DNA of 22,092 nt from DAOPYE01 sp035352715 (GTDB taxonomy: Bacteria > Acidobacteriota > Holophagae > Holophagales > Holophagaceae). Below are positions 1 to 6,627 of this stretch, one piece after another (position 1 is the first letter of the stretch; each line of letters starts with the position of its first letter). A model generated the notes under the pieces. It saw only the letters and a program-made list of their open reading frames with translations. It was not told the origin of the DNA and did no database searches. Location of the stretch: the NCBI GenBank assembly GCA_035352715.1, contig DAOPYE010000038.1, positions 1-22,092 on the forward strand, in the 5' to 3' direction. The translations under genes were made by a program, and so were the position numbers.

Positions 1-527
1 AAACGCACATTGAGGCGATGCTCGAACACGCCGAACATCTTCGTCTCGAGATCGTGCTTGGGCACGCCGAAGTAGTGGAACAGCCCAGCCTGGGCCGCCC
101 AGCAGATGTAGAACGTCGAGTAGACGTGGGAGCGCGCCCAGTCCATCACCTCCACCAGCTCGGGCCAATAATCCACGGACTCGAAGGGCAGATGCTCCAC
201 CGGCGCACCCGTGATCACCAGGCCATCGAAATACTGATCCCGGATCTCTTCGAAGGTCTGGTAGTGCTGCAGCAGGTGTTCGGACGGAGTGTTGCGCGAT
301 TCGTGGCTATCCATGCGCAGCAGCGTGATCTCCACCTGGAGCGGCGAATTGCCCAGCAGGCGCAGCAACTGCGTTTCCGTATTGATCTTCAACGGCATCA
401 GGTTGAGGATCGCGATCCTCATGGGCCGGATGTCCTGGCGCATGGCGCGATCCTCGCCCATCACGAAGATGTTTTCGCTCTCCAGCACGCCACGCGCGGG
501 CAGGGATTCCGGGATCTTCACAGGCAC
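1..527 (-). CDS. metA: Homoserine O-acyltransferase (MetA family), predicted acetyl-CoA specific; 3' end cut by window edge
   Basis: Activates L-homoserine by O-acylation, the committed step of methionine synthesis, in the cytoplasm. The first 175 residues are visible and follow E. coli MetA closely from memory: the N-terminal MPVKIPESLP, the NLMP motif near 42-45, SRNTP near 77-81 and the nucleophile Cys142 in CWAAQAG. Residue 111 is Glu (GAPVEHLPFE). Family studies showed that Glu111 goes with acetyl-CoA and Gly111 with succinyl-CoA, so this should be a homoserine O-acetyltransferase. That fits the sulfhydrylase gene directly upstream, which uses O-acetylhomoserine. The start is GTG at 527, chosen because AAGGAG lies 7 nt before it and the N-terminus aligns. 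It follows metY by 31 nt, so both are probably one transcript under the SAM riboswitch. The last 120 or so residues lie outside the window. Confidence 0.95.
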   Translation of the reverse strand, partial: MPVKIPESLPARGVLESENIFVMGEDRAMRQDIRPMRIAILNLMPLKINTETQLLRLLGNSPLQVEITLLRMDSHESRNTPSEHLLQHYQTFEEIRDQYFDGLVITGAPVEHLPFESVDYWPELVEVMDWARSHVYSTFYICWAAQAGLFHYFGVPKHDLETKMFGVFEHRLNVR

Positions 528-558
528 GGCAAGGCTCCTTGAATGGGATGGCTCTGGA

Positions 559-1848
559 TCACGCGCTCACGCGGGCAAGGGCCTGGTCGAGATCCGCCTT
601 GAGATCGTTGATGTGTTCCAGCCCGACGCTCACCCGGATGAGATCCTCGGTAACGCCCGTGGAAAGCAGTTCTTCGGGGCTGAGCTGCGAGTGCGTCGTG
701 GTGGCGGGATGGATGATCAGGGACTTCGCGTCCCCCACATTCGCCAGGCGCGAAAACAACTGCACGCCGTCAATAACGGCCTTCCCGCCCGCCAATCCGC
801 CCTTGACGCCAAAGGTCAGAATGCCGCCAAACCCCACGCCGGGCCGGAACAGCCGAGAAGCGGTGGCGTGGCTTGGGTGCGACACCAGCCCGGGGTAGTT
901 GACCCAGGAAACCTTGGGATGCGAGGCGAGCCACTCTGCCAGGGCCAAGGCATTCTGGCCGTGGCGCTCCATGCGCAGCGGCAACGTTTCCAGGCCGATC
1001 AGCAGCAGGAAAGCGTTGAAGGGGGAAATGGCCGGCCCCAGATCCCGCAGGCCTTCTAGACGGGCCTTGGCAATGAACGCGCCCTTGCCCGCCACATCCA
1101 CTAGGCGGGCGCCGTGATAGCTGGGATTCGGATCCGTGAATTCGGGGAATTTCCCGTTGGTCCAATCGAAGGTGCCGCCATCGACAATGACGCCGCCCAG
1201 GGATGTGCCATGGCCGCCGATGTACTTCGTCGCGCTATGGATGACGACATTCGCCCCATGTTTGAGAGGTTGCAGCAGATACGGGGATGCCAGCGTGCTG
1301 TCCACCACGAGCGGAATGCCCGCGCCCTGGGCGATGCGGCCCAGCGCGTCGAAATCGGGCACATCCAGCTTGGGATTGCCCAGCGCTTCGGCGTAGATGA
1401 CCTTGGTGTTCGGCCGGAGGGCGGCCTGGAAGGCGTTCAGGTCCTGGCTGTCCACGAAAGTCGTCTCGACGCCGAGACGGGCCAGCGTGTTCTTGAAGAA
1501 GTTGAACGTGCCGCCATAAAGATTGTTGCCCGCCACGATATGATCGCCCGCCTTGGCGATCGCCGTGATGGCGAGCAGGATGGCTGATGCGCCAGAGGCC
1601 GTCGCAAGCGCGCCCACGCCGCCTTCCAGTTGGCAAACGCGCTCCTCAAGCACCGCCTGCGTGGGGTTCATGATGCGTGTGTAGATGTTCCCGGGAACCT
1701 CCAGGCCAAAGAGCTGCGCCCCATGTTCCGTGGAATCAAAAACGTAGCTGGTGGTCTGGTAGATGGGCACGGCGCGGCTGCGCGTGTCCTGGTCCGGCGT
1801 GTGGCCGCCGTGAAGGCAGGTGGTTTCAAACTGAAGGGGCTCGGACAT
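559..1848 (-). CDS. metY: O-acetylhomoserine sulfhydrylase (aminocarboxypropyltransferase)
   Basis: PLP-dependent Cys/Met metabolism enzyme of 429 residues, the usual MetY length. It converts O-acetylhomoserine plus sulfide to homocysteine. Visible family signs are CLHGGHTPD near 11-19, the phosphate-contacting YTR at 56-58 of the partner subunit, Asp183 in VVDSTLASP, and the PLP lysine Lys208 in SATKYIGGHG. The long insertion around FDWTNGKFPEF is typical of OAH sulfhydrylases rather than cystathionine synthases. The reading frame stays open 20 codons further upstream, but ATG 1848 is preferred because GGAG sits 6 nt before it and the family N-terminus begins there. It is first in the metY-metA unit and lies behind a SAM-I aptamer and terminator, so it should be switched off when SAM is plentiful. 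Confidence 0.96.
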   Translation of the reverse strand: MSEPLQFETTCLHGGHTPDQDTRSRAVPIYQTTSYVFDSTEHGAQLFGLEVPGNIYTRIMNPTQAVLEERVCQLEGGVGALATASGASAILLAITAIAKAGDHIVAGNNLYGGTFNFFKNTLARLGVETTFVDSQDLNAFQAALRPNTKVIYAEALGNPKLDVPDFDALGRIAQGAGIPLVVDSTLASPYLLQPLKHGANVVIHSATKYIGGHGTSLGGVIVDGGTFDWTNGKFPEFTDPNPSYHGARLVDVAGKGAFIAKARLEGLRDLGPAISPFNAFLLLIGLETLPLRMERHGQNALALAEWLASHPKVSWVNYPGLVSHPSHATASRLFRPGVGFGGILTFGVKGGLAGGKAVIDGVQLFSRLANVGDAKSLIIHPATTTHSQLSPEELLSTGVTEDLIRVSVGLEHINDLKADLDQALARVSA

Positions 1849-1906
1849 GGGGAACTCCATAGAAAAGTCCCTTGCTCCAAAATCCCAAGCGAACATCCAA
1901 AAATGC

Positions 1907-1936
1907 AAAAGGGGCCCCGATCCTTGGGCCCCTTTT
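1907..1936 (-). terminator. Intrinsic terminator of the SAM riboswitch expression platform
   Basis: Perfect 11-bp inverted repeat AAAAGGGGCCC / GGGCCCCTTTT with an 8-nt loop. Read on the minus strand it is followed by TTTT and, two bases on, another T run. It lies between the SAM-I aptamer and metY and ends about 60 nt before the metY start, where a transcriptional off-switch is expected. The stem is flanked by A and T runs on both sides, so it could work in both directions, but no plus-strand gene needs it. Confidence 0.9.
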
Positions 1937-1950
1937 ACGTCAGTCGCAAA

Positions 1951-2066
1951 CGCTCGACATCTCTCCGGCTTCCGCCGGCAGGAATTGGCACCACGCGCCA
2001 GACACCGTCTGGGCAGGTTGCCAAGGTTTCACAGGGCCCGTCCCTCCACCTTTCTGGATAACTCGC
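1951..2066 (-). ncRNA. SAM-I (S-box) riboswitch aptamer upstream of metY-metA
   Basis: Minus-strand RNA carries the S-box core in order: AGGTGGAGGGA near 2051-2041, GGGCCC then GTGAAACC and GGCAACC in the kink-turn/P2 part, a P3 hairpin CAGAC-GGT-GTCTG, then GGTGCCAATTCC at 1992-1981, a P4 hairpin CCGGC-GGAA-GCCGG at 1978-1965 and AGAGATG. P1 can be drawn between about 2066-2057 and 1960-1951, with CG pairs around a tandem G-A. Known members of this class bind S-adenosylmethionine and promote downstream termination. The matching terminator is present 14 nt further on, and the genes behind it make methionine. Confidence 0.94.
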
Positions 2067-2089
2067 TATGGAACTGGGAAAGAACTGCG

Positions 2090-2105
2090 TGAACATTCAT
2101 GTTCA
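2090..2105. promoter_or_regulatory. 16-bp palindrome, candidate operator of unknown regulator
   Basis: TGAACAT-TC-ATGTTCA, perfect 7-bp half-sites around a 2-bp centre, in the spacer between metY and the pentapeptide gene. It overlaps the proposed -10 of the met transcript. It is not the LexA box of Firmicutes (GAAC-N4-GTTC, here N6) nor a MetJ box. Confidence 0.4.
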
Positions 2106-2128
2106 GCGGGATCGGCGGACAAAGTCAA
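2100..2128 (-). promoter_or_regulatory. Possible promoter for the riboswitch-metY-metA transcript
   Basis: On the minus strand TTGACT (2128-2123) is a good -35. With a 17-nt spacer the -10 would be TGAACA (2105-2100), which is a poor match. The predicted start is about 25 nt before the aptamer, a sensible distance. The -10 falls inside a 16-bp palindrome. The call rests mainly on the -35 and the position. Confidence 0.35.
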
Positions 2129-2245
2129 GCATCGACCTGCCCGCAGGCGAGGGTTGCGTCGCGTTTTTGCCGATTTTTGACTAATTATTTCATCCGAATT
2201 CCTCCCGATGTCGATAACGCTTAAGCACCCTCGAAGGAGGCTTCC

Positions 2246-2767
2246 ATGGCCGAGCTCACACGGGAAGACGTCATCATCTACCTCAAGGAAGGCCGCAGCA
2301 TGGAGTCGCTGGATTACTCGGGCCTGGATCTGCGGGGCATTGACTTCCAGGACACCAAGTTCGACGACAGCGTATTCACCGGGGCCCGCATGACGGAATG
2401 CGAATGTTCTGGCGCCAGCTTCCGTCACTGCCGGATGTCCGAAGTGGATTTGTCCGAAGCGCGGCTCATCCATACGGACCTGAGCCAATGCAACCTGCAT
2501 CGGGCCGTGCTGGTGAAGGCCACCCTGAAGGAAGCCGATCTCACGGGCAGCAACATCAGTGACTCGGATCTGGCGGGTGCGGATTTCACCCGCGCACTGC
2601 TGAATCGCACCGATCTTCAGAATGCTCGACTGCTGGGCACCATCCTGCGCGGGGCGGATCTCTCGAATGCGAACCTGCGCGGCGCCCATGCCTGGCACAT
2701 CGACCTGGAAAACGCCATGCTGAATGGCACCCTGGGCCTGGATGAACTGGGCAAACAGGCCGACTGA
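2246..2767 (+). CDS. Pentapeptide-repeat protein
   Basis: 173 residues with a short N-terminal segment (MAELTREDVIIYL) followed from about residue 22 to 160 by tandem A(D/N)LXX-type pentapeptides such as LDYSG, LDLRG, ADLTG, ADLSN and ANLRG. Such repeats fold into a right-handed quadrilateral beta-helix. There is no signal peptide or membrane segment. Some relatives mimic DNA and protect gyrase (Qnr, MfpA), but most have no known role and nothing here points to a specific function. The start is well supported by AAGGAGG 5 nt before ATG 2246. The gene stands alone between divergent metY and the mutarotase gene, 43 nt before the latter, and may be co-transcribed with it. Confidence 0.88.
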   Translation: MAELTREDVIIYLKEGRSMESLDYSGLDLRGIDFQDTKFDDSVFTGARMTECECSGASFRHCRMSEVDLSEARLIHTDLSQCNLHRAVLVKATLKEADLTGSNISDSDLAGADFTRALLNRTDLQNARLLGTILRGADLSNANLRGAHAWHIDLENAMLNGTLGLDELGKQAD

Positions 2768-2810
2768 TCAAAGCCAAGCCGATACATCCACGCATTTCGC
2801 AAAGGTCGCC

Positions 2811-3665
2811 ATGATGCACGCGCCCCGACTCGCCACCGGACCGGAAGGCCAACTCAAGCTCATCCTCATGGATCCCAGCGGTGCCAAGGCTGAAGTCTTC
2901 CTCCACGGTGCGCATGTCACCTCCTGGATGCCAGCGGACGGCCGCGAACGGCTCTTCTTGAGCCAGAAGGCAGCGTTCGGCCCCGGCGCGTCCATCCGCG
3001 GCGGCGTGCCCGTGATCTTTCCCCAGTTCGCCGCCCTCGGTCCCATGATCAAGCACGGTTTCACCCGCAGCCTTCCCTGGGAACCGCTGGAATCCCCCGA
3101 GGGACAGGCGCGGCTGCGACTGTGCCAGAGCGAAGCAACCCTGTCGCATTGGCCCTTCGATTTCGAAGCGATCCTCAACGTGGCGCTGGGCCAGGATCGA
3201 CTCTCCGTCAGCCTTTCCGTCCTGAACACCAGCTCGGAAGCCTTCCATTTCACGGCGGCCCTCCACACCTATCTGCGCGTGAGCGATATCGCGAATGTCA
3301 GCGTGAAAGGCCTTCAAGGGCTGCGCCTGCGGGATAGCGCGCAGGGCGTGCCGCAGGAATCCATCGAGCGGATCGAGGAAGCTTCGGAGGTCCGCTTCGA
3401 CGGTGAGGTAGACCGCATCTACTTCGAGACCGGCAACCCCGTGACCGTGCATGAAGATGCCCACGCAACAGAGATCCAGGCCACCGGCTTCTCGGACACG
3501 GTTGTCTGGAATCCAGGCGCAGCCCTCGCGGCCAAGCTTCCCGACATGGAAGCTGACGGACACCGCCACATGGTCTGCGTGGAATCCGCCGCCATCGGCC
3601 ATCCCATCCACCTGCAGCCCGGAAGCCGTTGGTCAGGCACGCAGACGCTGATCGCCAGACACTAA
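2811..3665 (+). CDS. D-hexose-6-phosphate mutarotase (aldose 1-epimerase superfamily, YeaD-like)
   Basis: 284 residues with the galactose-mutarotase fold pattern. Predicted to interconvert alpha and beta anomers of glucose 6-phosphate in the cytoplasm. Family marks are the early beta-strand LHGAHVTSW, the block RGGVPVIFPQFA, then KHGFTRSLPWE with the conserved His, and later NTSSEAFHFTAALHTYLRVSD and VVWNPG. The frame is open 29 codons upstream, but ATG 2811 is chosen because the family N-terminus starts there and AAAGG lies just before. It ends only 9 bp from the end of the convergent DAHP synthase gene, with no clear terminator between them. The exact sugar phosphate is not shown by sequence. 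Confidence 0.88.
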   Translation: MMHAPRLATGPEGQLKLILMDPSGAKAEVFLHGAHVTSWMPADGRERLFLSQKAAFGPGASIRGGVPVIFPQFAALGPMIKHGFTRSLPWEPLESPEGQARLRLCQSEATLSHWPFDFEAILNVALGQDRLSVSLSVLNTSSEAFHFTAALHTYLRVSDIANVSVKGLQGLRLRDSAQGVPQESIERIEEASEVRFDGEVDRIYFETGNPVTVHEDAHATEIQATGFSDTVVWNPGAALAAKLPDMEADGHRHMVCVESAAIGHPIHLQPGSRWSGTQTLIARH

Positions 3666-3674
3666 ACGACGGCC

Positions 3675-4718
3675 CTACTTCGCGTTCTCCGCAGCCCACA
3701 CCAGGATTCGTTCCGTGGTGTCCCAATTGATGCAGGCGTCGGTGATCGAAACGCCGTAGCGCAGCATCGACAGATCCTTGGGGATGGGCTGGCTGCCTTC
3801 CTCCAGATTGCTTTCGACCATGGCGCCGATGATAGAAGTGGCGCCTTTGCGGCGCTGCTCAACCAAGCTGTGGAGCACATCCTCCTGTTTCGCGTGCTGC
3901 TTGCCGGAATTCGCGTGGCTGCAATCCACCATCAGCACCGGAGGCAGTCCTGACTTCACAAGCTTGGCTTCCGCCAGACGGATGCTGTCCGCATCGTAAT
4001 TGGGCTTGCCGTGACCGCCGCGAAGCACGACGTGACCATTGGGATTGCCCGTGGTACGGACGATGGCGGTTATGCCCTCGGGGTCGATGCCCAGGAAGCT
4101 GTGCTCGGCCCGGGACGAGTGCATGGCGTCAATGGCCACCTGAAGGCTGCCATCCGTTGAGTTCTTGAAGCCCACGGGCATAGAAAGCCCGCTGGCCAGT
4201 TCCCGGTGCGTCTGGGATTCCGTCGTGCGCGCGCCGATGGCCGCCCAGCTCAAAAGATCATCCAGGTATTGCGGCACGATAGGATCCAGCACCTCGGTCG
4301 CGGCGGGCAGTCCCAGTTCCGCGACATCCAGCAGCAGACGGCGACCCATCCGAAGGCCCTTCTCGATATCGCAGGTGCCATCCATATCCGGATCATTGAT
4401 GAGCCCCTTCCAGCCGACTGTGGTTCGAGGCTTTTCGAAATAGACTCGCATCACGATTTCCAGCCGATCCGCCAGCTTCGACCGCAAGGCCTTCAGGCGC
4501 TGGGCGTAATCCATGGCCGCCTTGGGGTCGTGGATGGAGCATGGGCCGACGATCACCAGCAGGCGATCATCTTCGCGGTTCAGGATTCGGGTGACCGCCT
4601 GGCGCCCCACCACCACTGTTTCCTTGGCCGCCGCTGAAAGCGGAAACTCTCTTTTCAGCGTCCGGGGGGCCATGAGGGGCACGAAGCCTTTGATGTGAAG
4701 ATCCTGCGTCTCGACCAT
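3675..4718 (-). CDS. aroG: 3-deoxy-7-phosphoheptulonate (DAHP) synthase, class I AroF/G/H type
   Basis: Condenses phosphoenolpyruvate and erythrose 4-phosphate, the first step of the shikimate pathway. It has 347 residues, the length of E. coli AroF/G/H. Seen motifs are VGPCSIHDP with metal ligand Cys60, RVYFEKPRTTVGWKG for PEP binding, GARTTESQTHRE, VGFKNSTDGS, LRGGHGKPNY, the second metal-binding block MVDCSHANSGK, and MVESNLEEG near the C-terminus. The inhibitor type (Phe, Tyr or Trp) cannot be decided by eye, so the symbol marks the family only. The gene stands alone on the minus strand, with a 160-bp upstream spacer from argR. Confidence 0.95.
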   Translation of the reverse strand: MVETQDLHIKGFVPLMAPRTLKREFPLSAAAKETVVVGRQAVTRILNREDDRLLVIVGPCSIHDPKAAMDYAQRLKALRSKLADRLEIVMRVYFEKPRTTVGWKGLINDPDMDGTCDIEKGLRMGRRLLLDVAELGLPAATEVLDPIVPQYLDDLLSWAAIGARTTESQTHRELASGLSMPVGFKNSTDGSLQVAIDAMHSSRAEHSFLGIDPEGITAIVRTTGNPNGHVVLRGGHGKPNYDADSIRLAEAKLVKSGLPPVLMVDCSHANSGKQHAKQEDVLHSLVEQRRKGATSIIGAMVESNLEEGSQPIPKDLSMLRYGVSITDACINWDTTERILVWAAENAK

Positions 4719-4755
4719 GCAACCAGCGTAACAGGCGCGATTAGCGCAAACGCCA

Positions 4756-4773
4756 GATGAGATGGATCACATC
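4756..4773. promoter_or_regulatory. Imperfect palindrome upstream of the DAHP synthase gene, candidate operator
   Basis: GATGAGATG/GATCACATC: 9-bp half-sites that match at 8 positions. It is centred about 46 nt before the DAHP synthase start, where a repressor could act. An AT-rich stretch at about 4815-4860 with TTGATG on the minus strand could be the promoter, but I see no convincing -10. The regulator is unknown; the sequence does not match the E. coli TrpR or TyrR boxes as I know them. Confidence 0.25.
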
Positions 4774-4879
4774 ACCCTGCGACCGCTCACAATCCCATGT
4801 CCCCAGGATTGAAATCATCAAATTAACGATATAAATAAAGCTATTGAGTCGTTTTAAGACCAATGGCACGACCAGGCAT

Positions 4880-5278
4880 TCACCCCAGGCAGCGATGGAT
4901 TTCCAGGGCCAAGGCATCCAGCTTCGTCCCATCCACGGGGGCGGCAAAGATGGTGTCGTCGCCCGCGACGGTGCCCGCCAGACTGGGGATCTTTGCCTCA
5001 TCCAGGGCCAGTGCGAGGGCCTGGGCATAGCCGCTGCGCGTGCGCAGCACGACCAGGCACGGCGGCACTTTCACCAGCGTGAACGCCATGCCCTCCGGTC
5101 GCGCATCCATCCGGCGGTACACCCCGCCCTCCTTGCGGATGCGCAGACGTTTCATGCGGCGCGAAAGGGTCGATAGCGTCAACTCGTGACCATCCCGCTC
5201 CAGCAGGGCCAGGAGCTCCGCCTGGTCACGGATTTCCTTGCGCTGCACGTGCTTGAGGATGGCGTTGTCCAGTTGCAT
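4880..5278 (-). CDS. argR: Arginine repressor ArgR
   Basis: 132-residue transcription factor. The N-terminal winged helix-turn-helix contains TLSTLSRRMKRLRIRKEGGVYRR (about 33-55), and the C-terminal trimerisation and arginine-binding domain contains LAGTVAGDDTIFAAP with the paired Asp residues that bind arginine. ArgR normally binds ARG boxes as an arginine-loaded hexamer and represses arginine synthesis. ATG 5278 is chosen over an in-frame ATG 26 codons upstream because GGAG lies 5 nt before it and the domain begins there. It is divergent from the argD operon and shares a 152-bp regulatory spacer with repeats that look like its own targets. Confidence 0.95.
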   Translation of the reverse strand: MQLDNAILKHVQRKEIRDQAELLALLERDGHELTLSTLSRRMKRLRIRKEGGVYRRMDARPEGMAFTLVKVPPCLVVLRTRSGYAQALALALDEAKIPSLAGTVAGDDTIFAAPVDGTKLDALALEIHRCLG

Positions 5279-5301
5279 CAGGGCTCCATGGCAGGATGGA
5301 T

Positions 5302-5330
5302 ATTGCACAAATTTGCGCAAATTTGCAAAC
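5302..5330. promoter_or_regulatory. Three TTTGC-type repeats with 10-bp period, probable ArgR site at argR
   Basis: The element TTGC recurs at 5303, 5313 and 5323 as (A/T)TTGC(A/G)CAAA-like units exactly 10 bp apart, one helical turn. The middle unit is palindromic (ATTTGCGCAAAT). The cluster is 24 nt upstream of the argR start and covers its likely promoter (minus-strand TTGCAA, 17 nt, CAATAT). It shares the TTGC/GCAA core with the site at argD. Probably the autoregulatory ArgR site. Confidence 0.55.
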
Positions 5331-5393
5331 CCAAAGGAGACCAATACTCCTCCCAAAGCAGCAACAGATCAGCTACGAAATGAAAACAACACA

Positions 5394-5422
5394 TTGATCC
5401 CCGATCCAGGTTGTTGCATAAT
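5394..5422 (+). promoter_or_regulatory. argD operon promoter
   Basis: TTGATC (5394-5399), a 17-bp spacer, then CATAAT (5417-5422). These are good sigma-70-type hexamers at ideal spacing. The expected transcription start, about 7 nt past the -10, is 5429-5431, which is at the argD ATG itself. Confidence 0.65.
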
Positions 5423-5427
5423 TTGCA
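5414..5427. promoter_or_regulatory. ARG-like box overlapping the argD -10
   Basis: TTGCATAATTTGCA is a near-palindrome with TGCA arms around an AT centre, like ARG boxes in form. It covers the -10 hexamer, so a bound ArgR would block RNA polymerase. The same TTGC/GCAA core occurs in the triple repeat by argR. Confidence 0.55.
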
Positions 5428-5430
5428 CCC

Positions 5431-6603
5431 ATGGACACGACATCTACCTTCCCCGCCCTGCAACCCACTTATCCGCCCTACCCGTTCCCCTTGGTGCGCG
5501 GCACGAAGGATCGTGTTTTTGACGACCAGGGACAGGACTACTTCGACTTCTACGGAGGCCACTGCGTCTGCTCCACGGGGCACAGCCACCCCAAGGTGGC
5601 CGCCGCCCTGGCTGCCCAGGCGCAGGAGTTCCTGTTCTACAGCACGGCCGCGACCATCCCCGTGCGGGATCGCGCCGCCAAGGCCCTGGTGGATTTCGCC
5701 AATAGCCGGTTCGATGTCGGAACGGCTTCGGTCTTCTTCTGCAACAGCGGAGCCGAGGCCAACGAGAACGCCCTGAAGCTCTCGATCCTCCTGACGGGCC
5801 GCAAGCGGCTGGCTTCCTTTGTCGGAGGATGGCATGGGCGCACCACCCTGGCCCTTTCGGTCACTGACGATCCCAAGATCACCACGGCCTACGACGGCCT
5901 GCTGGCGCCCTGCGACCGGCTGCCCTGGAATGACCTGGCGGCCCTTGAAGCCTTCGACTTCACCCAGGTTGCCGCCGTGATCCTGGAACCCATCCAGAGC
6001 ATGTCCGGCATCCACGGCGCGCCCGCCACATTCTTCCAGCTTCTCAGAGAGAAGACCCGCGCTGCGGGAACGATGCTGATCTTCGACGAAATCCAGACCG
6101 GCATGGGCCGGCTGGGACACCCCTTCGCCGCCAGCCGGTACGCCGTGCAGCCCGACTTCATCACGTCTGCCAAGGGCATTGCTTCCGGCGTTCCCATGGG
6201 GGCCCTGCTCATCAACAAAACCATCGCCCCCAAGATCCCCTCCGGCGCGCTAGGCAGCACCTTCGGCGGCTCGCCCCTGGCCTGCGCCGCGCTGCTGGCC
6301 ACCCTGGAAGTGATCAAGGAAGAAGGCCTGATGGACAACGCGCTGCGCCAGGAAACGGCCCTGCGCAAGGGACTGGACGGCACCATCGTCTCCGAGGTTC
6401 GCGGCGAAGGCATGCTGCTGGGCCTGAAGGTGCCCGGCGGCGGCGCGCCCCTGAAGAAGCATCTGCTCCAGAAGCGCATCCTCGTGGGCGGCAGCTCGGA
6501 TGCCGAGGTGCTGCGGCTCATGCCGCCCCTCGTCCTCACCGACGAAGCCGTTGCTGCGATCATTCATGAGATCCGGGCCTTTTCCGACACCTGCACCAAG
6601 TAG
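5431..6603 (+). CDS. argD: Acylornithine aminotransferase (class III PLP aminotransferase)
   Basis: 390 residues. Transfers an amino group from glutamate to N-acylglutamate semialdehyde to form N-acylornithine. Seen: FYGGHCVCSTGHSHPKV (41-56), the PLP phosphate loop NSGAEANENALK (105-116), GWHGRT (133-138), DEIQTGMGR with the PLP Asp219, and catalytic Lys248 in SAKGIASGVPMGA. It opens a run of arginine genes on one strand. No Shine-Dalgarno sequence precedes ATG 5431, and the promoter predicts a start at the ATG, so the message may be leaderless. In this operon the natural substrate may be the N-succinyl rather than the N-acetyl compound, as argued from the next gene. The sequence does not settle which acyl group ArgD takes. 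Confidence 0.94.
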   Translation: MDTTSTFPALQPTYPPYPFPLVRGTKDRVFDDQGQDYFDFYGGHCVCSTGHSHPKVAAALAAQAQEFLFYSTAATIPVRDRAAKALVDFANSRFDVGTASVFFCNSGAEANENALKLSILLTGRKRLASFVGGWHGRTTLALSVTDDPKITTAYDGLLAPCDRLPWNDLAALEAFDFTQVAAVILEPIQSMSGIHGAPATFFQLLREKTRAAGTMLIFDEIQTGMGRLGHPFAASRYAVQPDFITSAKGIASGVPMGALLINKTIAPKIPSGALGSTFGGSPLACAALLATLEVIKEEGLMDNALRQETALRKGLDGTIVSEVRGEGMLLGLKVPGGGAPLKKHLLQKRILVGGSSDAEVLRLMPPLVLTDEAVAAIIHEIRAFSDTCTK

Positions 6604-6627
6604 AGACATTTCCCTTTCGGAGTTCTG

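Noticed and set aside
2090..2105. Palindrome as a LexA/SOS box
   Set aside because: The Firmicutes-type box has four bases between GAAC and GTTC; here there are six, and the neighbouring genes are not SOS genes.
4840..4865. Weak inverted repeat after argR as its terminator
   Set aside because: Only short arms with a bulge and no clear T run.
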